This document shows, piece after piece, positions 57,125 to 64,000 of a stretch of 64,000 bases of DNA. This stretch comes from Anisus vortex. Lineage: Eukaryota > Mollusca > Gastropoda > Planorbidae. Within the stretch, counting starts at the first letter, position 1; each line of letters opens with the position of its first letter. A program made the position numbers and the translations under genes. The notes under the pieces are model-generated. The model saw only the letters and a list, made by a program, of their open reading frames with translations. It had not been told where the DNA came from and searched no databases. Location of the stretch: contig OX421505.1 in the NCBI GenBank assembly GCA_949126835.1, positions 5,772,587-5,836,586 on the forward strand, in the 5' to 3' direction.

Positions 57125-58227
57125 GGAAAAACGTTACTTTACGACGCCCCATCTAATGTCTGCGTGCACAAACGTTACTTTACGACGCCCTATCTAATGT
57201 CTGCGTGCAAAAACGTTACTTTACGACGCCCTATCTAATGTCTGCGTGCAAAAACGTTACTTTACGACGCCCTATCTAATGTCTGCATGCACAAACGTTA
57301 CTTTACGACGCCCTATCTAATGTCTGCGTGCAAAAACGTTACTTTAGGAGCCCTATCTAATGTCTGCGTACACAAACGTTACTTTACGACGCCCTATCTA
57401 ATGTCTGCGTGCACAAACGTTACTTTACGACGCCCTATCTAATGTCTGCGTACACAAACGTTACCTTACGACGCCCTATCTAATGTCTGCGTGCACAAAC
57501 GTTACTTTAGGAGCCCTATCTAATGTCTGCGTACACAAACGTTACTTTACGACGCCCTATCTAATGTCTGCGTACACAAACGTTACCTTACGACGCCCCA
57601 TCTAATGTCTGCGTGCAGAAACGTTACTTTACGAGCCTTATCTAATGTCTGCGTACACAAACGTTACTTTACGACGCCTATCTAATGTCTGCGTGCACAA
57701 ACGTTACTTTACGACGCTCTATTTAATGTCTGCGTGCACAAACGTTACTTTACGATGCCATATCTATTGTCTGTGTACACAAACGTTACTTTACTTTACG
57801 ACGCCCTATCTAATGTCTGCGTGCACAAACGTTACTTTACGACGCCCTATCTAATGTCTGCGTATACAAGCGTTACTTTTCGACGCCCTATCTAATGTCT
57901 GCGTGCACAAACGTTACTTTACGACGCCCTATCTAATGTCTGCGGGCACAAACGTTACTTTACGACGCCCTATCTAATGTCTGCGTACACAAACGTTACT
58001 TTACGACGCCCTATCTAATGTCTGCGGGCACAAACGTTACTTTACGACGCCCTATCTAATGTCTGCGGGCACAAACGTTACTTTACGACGCCCTATCTAA
58101 TGTCTGCGGGCACAAACGTTACTTTACGACGCCCTATCTAATGTCTGCGTATACAAGCTTTACTTTTCGACGCCCTATCTAATGTCTGCGTATACAAACG
58201 TTACTTTACGACGCCCTATCTAAGGTC
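57125..58227. repeat. 41-bp satellite array, ~27 copies
   Basis: Unit aaacgttactttacgacgcc + ctatctaatgtctgcgtgcac, phase 41 bp (acgttac at 57131 and 57172). Subtypes gcgtgcac, gcgtacac, gcgggcac and gcgtatac appear in blocks; a few units carry 2-3 bp deletions (ttaggagccc). Confidence 0.97.
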
Positions 58228-59961
58228 TTCTAGCGGCTCATTAATAATGATATGTCCGTCTATACTTCTCTACTTTTGTTTAAAATATTGTTTTCATTAT
58301 ATGTATGTTTCTTTTTTTTTTTTTTTATATAATTTTATCCACAGTTTGTGTATCCAGGCAACGGAAGCAGGGTGTGGGGTGTTGGAGGGCCCAGCCACAG
58401 AATAGGTATAGAACAGAATGCTCAATCCCAATGCGCAGTCATTAAAAGTGAAGCTGGGCTTCCGCCATTTTCTTTTTACTCAAGGCAGCGGTCACCAGAG
58501 ACGCTACTATAGTAAAATGAGAAAGGCTTATTTATTACTTATATCTAGTCTTATTAAGCTCAGGTCTAAAGCAAGGCTACTAATATTAAGTAATATGAGG
58601 TTACAACTTATCGTTGTTTATCCTTTACGGGGTCAGGAAAGCCATGTAGTTTGAAATGCTTTTGTGTACGATAATCAATCGTTTTCGCATCATTGTTTGC
58701 AGTTTATTACACAACAGCCTTTGTACATTTTGCCTGAAACATTAGCTGACGGGTAAAATTCTCACCCTGAACCTATTCACAATCACCAAGCAAAATAATG
58801 AATGAGTACACAATGAACAGTTCAATGAGTACACGTTAAGCATGTTAAGAATATATTATTATGATAACTACACACCCATAACATAACGTTCTATGATTTT
58901 GTTATTAAAGTTATAAATGCTGGAAAAATATATTTTCGCTTTTGTCGGTCCCGGTTTATGTACTCCGCGATTGAAACGTTTATCAAGGGACGAACAAAAC
59001 AGTTTCTCTATTCACTCCCGACGCTTGTATCCCGAGCCCCCAGTGGGCTGGATATGTTTCTTGTTCTGGTGGGTCTTCCAAGAAAATTCTACTAATCAAC
59101 TCCTCACAAAGTAAACAACGACTTGTGGAAAAGTGACCAATTGACCAGTAGTTGCCATTAGAAAAGATTTGCTCTATTTAGATAAGTAAATCTTCGTAAA
59201 GGACGGGGAGAATTAACCGCTCGGTACAGCTTGGTCTGCATTTAGTGTCTGTGCCTTTACTGTACGTTTTCTAGAGGTTCTCAATTAGAAATGCTGTTGA
59301 CGACCAATAGACTTGTGCACCAAAGCTTTTTTTCGGGATTTTTAGAAGGACGATTTTTTTTTTTTTTAGCTTCAATACCTTGTTAAGTAGCGCGTCGTTA
59401 GAACATGCAGACGTTTTAAAATGAAAACGTTCTTAAAAATACATTTATTAACATTTTTTGAATAACCTTTAAAAAATTGTCATAGTTCAAACTACACCTG
59501 ATCATAACGACTCAACATTATTTGTACCAGATAGACTTGCAAGTGGATCACTGGGTCACCTCACGCAACGGTTCATCACCATTTGGGTGTAATAGGCCTA
59601 CACCTGCAAGAGGATTACCGAGACAAAAAAAACAGAGATATTAGTCATCATAATCTCGATAAATTTCACATGAGTCTACTACTAGAGGAAGTAAAGACCG
59701 AAACCAATCTGTGTTGATGGTTCATATGTGAGAAAGTCACCAAGACACAAGAAATAAAAAAAAATTGACTGTTCACCTGATCAGTAAATGACAACTCAAC
59801 TGAAAAGTACTTATTTCATTTTTAAATTAATTGAATTTGATTTTGTCCACTGTGTGTCTATTTTTATTACTTGATAAAACAGAGCACAGTGAATTGGTAA
59901 ATTCATTGTTTAAATTGTATTTACGAAATCATTATTTTCATTTTGGCTAAATAATGTTTTA
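58228..59961. other. No recognisable gene
   Basis: T-run at 58311-58326. ORFs 58418-58654 and 58917-59114 have no recognisable motif. Nothing else assigned. Confidence 0.4.
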
Positions 59962-60041
59962 TTCACCCTTCCCGTACCGACCTACTTTCCCATGCATACC
60001 TTCAGTCCCGCTATATACGCGCCCGGGACTGTAAGGGTTAG
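59962..60041 (-). mobile_element. 73-bp MITE, copy 4 (older)
   Basis: Same element in reverse orientation: CCCTTCCCGTACCGACC...CGGGACTGTAAGGG. The flanks are TTCA and TTAG, i.e. decayed TTAA. Internal tttcccatgc replaces tctatctatgc. Confidence 0.8.
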
Positions 60042-60053
60042 GCCTAATATATT

Positions 60054-60230
60054 AATTTGGAGGCACGGTGGCCATCATCGTTCCTTCTAGATAGAAGATT
60101 ATTACGTCCACTAGGCCCAAAACTCCTGCAGGGCGACATGGATCCGCCGGTGGCAGGGCTAGAACCCGCGACCTGTCGGTTGGTTTTTGGTTGACAGTCC
60201 GGTGATCTAACCGCTGGACCAGCCGGGTTC
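60054..60230 (-). mobile_element. SINE family A inserted into SINE family B
   Basis: Minus strand: ctggtccagcggttagatca (box A), cgcgggttctagccctgcca (box B), gccggcggatccatgtcgccctgc-type body and tagtggacgtaataatc tail. It sits between the head (ggaggcacggtgg at 60059-60071) and the box B region (gggttcgaatcattgtgaag from 60225) of a family B SINE, so it looks nested in it. Confidence 0.75.
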
Positions 60231-60335
60231 GAATCATTGTGAAGGCTAGGATTTTTTCCCCGGGTCTGAAAGTATCTCTAACTGATTCTACCCAGCTCTG
60301 ATAGGTGCCTGACCTTAGTTGGGGTAAAGTTAAGA
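60225..60335 (+). mobile_element. SINE family B, 3' part
   Basis: gggttcgaatcattgtgaag, ttttttccccgggtctga, attctacccagctctgatag, gtgcctgaccttagttgggg: the box B and body of family B, with its head upstream at 60059. Confidence 0.75.
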
Positions 60336-60790
60336 ATAATATTTAATAACATAAAAAAAAATAGATTTTTAATTAGACTAAAGTTGTTTAATTGTTACAA
60401 ATGTCATTTGGAAACTTTCTTTTAATCATCGACTTTATTTCAATATTTTTTTTTATATATCTTGACATAATGTATAATAAATTATTTTAAAATATTAATT
60501 TTGGACTGTCTGGTATATATATATTAAGCTTATACACATTTACATGCTTTACGAATTGATTTTGTCTTAATAATATAATGCAAACAGCTTAGCTTTTCAG
60601 AAAGGATAATAAATTGTATTTCTTTGTGCTTAATAAGACTGCAAAAAGAATTGTAATTTGTATAAAAAAATATTAGCATTACTTTAAATGTAAAGAAAAA
60701 TAAAAAATAATGTTGTCTAAGTTTTAAAAAAAGTAATAAAGAACATAGGCTGCTTGACCAACTCGAACTGTAAGAATTTCAGGTGCTATA
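60336..60790. other. No recognisable gene
   Basis: Strongly AT-rich; nothing assigned. Confidence 0.45.
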
Positions 60791-60796
60791 AAATCT

Positions 60797-60868
60797 ATTC
60801 CTTGAGAGACAGGTACTGTCTATTAGTATCTATAGTATAGATGAGACAGAATCTGTCTCTCAAGGAAT
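60797..60868. repeat. 16-bp perfect inverted repeat (hairpin)
   Basis: attccttgagagacag (60797-60812) and ctgtctctcaaggaat (60853-60868) are exact reverse complements around a 40-base loop that itself can pair partly (tgtct/agaca). Confidence 0.85.
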
Positions 60869-60960
60869 GTCTTCATAGACACAGCCATTCTGCAAGGCTG
60901 GCCAATTCACAAGAGCGCAAATCTAATCGTCTTCCGAGACTATGGAGCCAGTCACTGAGC

Positions 60961-60964
<4 letters not shown>

Positions 60965-61018
<54 letters not shown>
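60965..61018. repeat. (TA)n microsatellite
   Basis: About 54 bp of uninterrupted ta dinucleotide, between agctatttta and gctcag. Confidence 0.97.
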
Positions 61019-61039
61019 CTCAGTAAAACCAATGATGAT

Positions 61040-61286
61040 GATGAAATAATACTCATTCAGGTTTTATAAAAAAATCATTGTTCTTTCCCTTGGATTGATT
61101 TTCTGTAAAAAGCGAATATGTTAATGTTTAATGAAAAAAAAAATCTTTTTATCGAAATTAAAAAAATATATATTGTTTGTTTATTTTGTTCATTTTAATT
61201 CTTAAATAATTTTTTTAAATTTTGAACAAAATAATTGTGTAATTGATTCTCTATACTTATATTCCATTGTTTATAGTTGATGACAC
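61040..61286. repeat. Downstream flank of the trypsin-like family, copy 3 (first part)
   Basis: aatactcattcagg, cattgttctttcccttggat and gtttatagttgatgacac match 30375-30625. The match continues after the hAT at 63328. Confidence 0.65.
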
Positions 61287-61796
61287 CAGTGGCGTACCGA
61301 GGGGGTGCGGGGGGGGGGGTGCGGACCGCATCGGGTGACACCCTCTCAAATATTCTCTTAAATATTCTTAAATACGATTCCAAAGTATGGGTCCTAGATG
61401 ACATCGAGGCAAAGCGTTATGTGAATGTGTTGGTGTGTCGCTATCAGGATCCTATAAACGGCTGTGTTCAAAAGATAGATACTGATTCTTCCCATGCTAA
61501 CAGCATGCATTCTTTAGAAGAGCAAATAGTGCAGAAAATGGAAGAGGATGATGTGGAAACATATGCAATATGCCTGGATGATTTGGAAAAAGAAGTTGAT
61601 GCTGATATTGTTGATTTGGAAAAGATAAGCTTATGGCTAATGTCATTATGAGTGACGTTAAAGAGAAAAACTGGATACTCTATCAGATCAGATGCTTTTT
61701 TACTGGAATATACCAGTTCCGGATTCATTTTCGGGTTGAAATAATCAAAAGCGGGAGTTCATTTTTTTTCAGAACAAAGACGGCCCTTTCAGTGTT

Positions 61797-63037
61797 GTGA
61801 CAAGTCAAGGTGCAAAACAATGGTTCTACAAGGTAATGCCCAATGGCGAGAAAATAATACGTTCATGGATGGTTTACTCACTTGTCAGTGAGAAATTATA
61901 CTGTTTTTGCAGCAGATTGTTTGTTGTTGATGTTACCGAAACAACATCTAAATTTGTTTCCGGGTTTGATAAGTGGTGGAAACTGAATTCAAAACTACAT
62001 ATCATAAGACATCAGAAGACCACCTATGTTGCCTTAAAAAAAACTCTAAACATTGGCAGCATGACTTAAGCTGCACTAAACAATAGATGTCGAAAGTATT
62101 AACAATAATAATAATAATAATGATGCTTATATGGCGCATATTCCGTTGTTAACAGTTATATGCGCTGAAACGACATAATACATAATACAGCCAACGAACA
62201 ACAGACGAAAATGAAAATATGTATACACAAATATTGCTAACGAAATAGGTGAGTCTTCAGTCGGCTCCTGAAGGTATCGAAGCTAGGGCTCTGGCGAAGC
62301 TGTAGTGGGAGGTGATTCCAAGCGGACGGTCCCGCGTAGGTGAAAGCACGTTCGCCAGCGGACACTAGCCTTAATGGATAGGGAGAATAAAAAGTGGAGA
62401 GATATTCTACACAGGTTGCTAGATATTATATCTACACTATTTCTTGCGAATAAAGGAAACTTTCTTGAGATGGTTGAGATGCTTTCCAAATATGACCCAG
62501 TGCTGAAAGAGCACCTAATGAGACTAAAGATAAGTACATGTACAGGGAAAGCATCTGTATCTTATCTTTTATCCTAGTAGGGAGATGCTAGAATGTATTG
62601 ATCGCTTTCATTCTGATTTCCAGATCTGATCATCAGCGTTTAAGAAAGTTGCAGATATGTTTGAGGCTGTTCAGCCCAAGATTCTACTGTCAGCAAGTGA
62701 AGAATAGTTATTGGTATCCGTTCCCAAATAAACCTCTTTATACGATGAGCTATCCGAAGATGAGCTCTTAAAAGAAACACCACGGATTAGACGACACCTA
62801 AAAGCAGCTGATATTGGTCAGTATTAGATATTTTGAAATTCATAGCTAAATTAAATGGGATTTCATAGAATCTCTTCCAACACTCTCGCTAGGCTTCATA
62901 TATTTCTAACGGTATGTCTGTCTGTGGCTTCATGTGAACGGAGCTTTTCAAAACTAAAGCTTATAAAAAGCTATTTACCATGGGACAATCAACACTTTCT
63001 GATCTGGCTATGTTATCGATTGAAAGGGAAACTGTGA
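61797..63037 (+). pseudogene. hAT (ZMYM1-like) transposase, internally deleted
   Basis: Pieces in order: 61797-62069 with NGEKIIRSWMVYS, KLYCFCSRLF (TTF-type zinc finger) and GFDKWWKLNSKLHIIRHQ. 62374-62577 with KWRDILHRLLDIISTLFLANKG, NFLEMVEMLSKYDPVLKEHL. 62855-63037 with VCLSVASCERSFSKLKLIKSYL (C-terminal dimerisation region). The DDE core between the second and third pieces is missing, and an interspersed repeat sits at 62105-62372. The three pieces are in different frames or separated by stops. Confidence 0.75.
62105..62372. mobile_element. Unclassified interspersed repeat inside the hAT
   Basis: Starts with (ATA)n then atgatgcttatatggcgcat, includes ttatatgcgctgaaacgac, and ends ...aagcacgttcgccagcgg. 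It interrupts the transposase between its first and second pieces. A related (ATA)n head is at 30785-30840. Confidence 0.5.
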
Positions 63038-63327
63038 ATTATATAGATTTTGATGTGGTATTTGGCAAGTTTGCAGTTTTGAAGAGCAGGAAAGGAAACA
63101 TTTAAATAAAGTACTTTTAATGTACACATAACTAACCGTACAGTTGTTTCAGTTGTTTATTGCTTTTACTTTCTAATATGAAACTAATATTGGTATTTTG
63201 TTTTGTCATATTTGAACTGTAGGCTTGTTTTAAGGAGACAAAAACAATGGTGAATTTCGGGGGGGGGGGGGGGGTTGACACCCAAAGTTTACCGCACCGG
63301 GTGACACCAGCCCTCGGTACGCCACTG

Positions 63328-63760
63328 GATGGCACAAATGCACTAATGTCGACACAGTTGTTTATCATTTAATGTATTCAAGTTTCATAAATCTAAGAGT
63401 ACATAAATTTTTTTATAATAGCATAAATATGAAGTTATAAAGATAAAGAACGAGAATAAATCAAGATATAAATGTATAAAGTTTATTCAAAAAACAGAAA
63501 CATATATATGTTACAAATGTTTACAGGTAAACTGTTTATAAACAGTTATCAATGCAGAAAAAAATATAAATATCTTTATATTTATAGGCCTACATAAACA
63601 ATAAGTGAATATAGAATTATAGATTCAAGGAATAAATTGTAGTTTGTAGATATCAAAACTTATATGAAATACCCTATATGTTGTATATTTAAATTTTGAC
63701 ACAAATTATGTGTATTAAAAAAGACTGTAATTACAAATAGATTCTGTTAAAAAAAATAAT
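63328..63760. repeat. Downstream flank of the trypsin-like family, copy 3 (second part)
   Basis: Continues from 61286: ctaatgtcgacac, attcaagtttcataaatcta, aatgtttacaggtaaactg, ataaatatctttatattta, up to the tgttgtatatttaaattttgac block that directly precedes the stop codon in copies 1 and 2. The gene body is absent; the text then switches to the start of another flank. Confidence 0.65.
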
Positions 63761-63779
63761 TAAAAGCATACTGCTCAAG

Positions 63780-64000
63780 ATTAAGTTGCAAGTAAAATAA
63801 TTTTAAAAAACGTATTAAATAAAGTAAAAAATAACGTTAATAAGTTGACACATTGTAAAATGCTATGATTAAATATGTCTGTGATTTAAAAAAAAGTAAA
63901 ATTAATTCCGATAACTGGGTAATACTCATGCAGTTGTACAATTTTCATTGTTCTCTCCCTTTGATAAATTTTCAGTGAATAAGATTTTGTGTTAATTTTA
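63780..64000. repeat. Start of a further flank copy (copy 4), cut by the window end
   Basis: agttgcaagtaaaataattt, aacgttaataagttgaca, ccgataactgggtaatactc and tctccctttgataaattttcagtgaata match 30250-30475, the outer end of the flank of copy 2. By collinearity a gene copy on the minus strand would lie beyond the right edge. Confidence 0.6.

Larger units (their letters stand above)
61287..63327 (+). mobile_element. hAT transposon with decayed ZMYM1-like transposase
   Basis: Ends CAGTGGCGTACCGAGGG at 61287 and, on the minus strand, cagtggcgtaccgagggct at 63327. A second inner pair is gcatcgggtgacaccc / ccgcaccgggtgacacc. The 8-bp duplication is GATGACAC (61279-61286) and GATGGCAC (63328-63335), one mismatch. 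It splits a copy of the protease-family flank. Confidence 0.88.

Noticed and set aside
57645..57854. ORF over the 41-bp satellite
   Set aside because: Unit is not a multiple of three and indels keep the frame open only locally.
58418..59114. ORFs of 65-78 codons
   Set aside because: No motif or repeat support; near the random expectation for this length.

Overview
The window looks like a piece of an AT-rich animal nuclear genome in which almost everything is mobile DNA. The LINE remnants (L2/CR1, Jockey-like and RTE-like), ZMYM1-type hAT transposases, a FLYWCH-zinc-finger MULE, tRNA-derived SINEs of the 'cacggtgg ... gggttcgaatcctggtgaaggct' kind, abundant minisatellites and spliceable GT-AG introns all point to a metazoan. 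The SINEs and the paralogous trypsin-like family make a mollusc, probably a heterobranch (pulmonate) snail, my best guess. I could not run a search, so the taxon is an inference. No rRNA genes, intact tRNA genes, CRISPR arrays or bacterial-style operons are visible.

Layout. 0.5-0.9 kb: decayed L2/CR1 LINE tail. 0.96-8.65 kb: a MULE DNA transposon with very long composite terminal inverted repeats; its transposase gene is split by two solo LTRs, each with a 4-bp target duplication, and the frame is continuous across both sites. 9.5-11.3 kb: frameshifted, 5'-truncated copy of a trypsin-like serine-protease family gene. 11.4-15.7 kb: decayed Gypsy-related segment carrying a broken hAT; a sister segment lies at 44.7-47.5 kb. 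16.0-17.7 kb: 5'-truncated non-LTR retrotransposon with only two stop codons and a clear target duplication. 18.3-21.1 kb: hAT split by another hAT. 22-28 kb: SINEs, CA repeats, a GC-rich block and a CpG-rich patch. 30.2-32.7 kb: the intact trypsin-like gene, the only good host-gene candidate. 35.4-37.9 kb: non-autonomous hAT containing a solo LTR. 38.8-41.2 kb: two RTE-like LINE remnants. 41.4-43.1 kb: a four-unit tandem array, each unit with a tRNA-like sequence. 48.5-56.5 kb: a 39-bp minisatellite interrupted by a complete LTR retrotransposon whose two 626-bp LTRs look identical but whose pol region has lost reverse transcriptase. 57.1-58.2 kb: 41-bp satellite. 60-64 kb: nested SINEs, a hairpin, a hAT, and further flanks of the trypsin-like family, suggesting another copy just beyond the right edge.

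The insertions can be ordered by nesting. The LTR family with TGTTACGAAT...ATAACA ends inserted at least three times (solo copies at 5.8 and 35.8 kb, full copy at 49.7 kb). A 73-bp TTAA-flanked piggyBac-like MITE occurs four times. The trypsin-like family has spread with more than 1 kb of conserved downstream flank. The most interesting items are this protease family with its possible micro-exon, the in-frame deleted yet young LTR element, and the MULE whose inverted repeats contain part of its own transposase gene.
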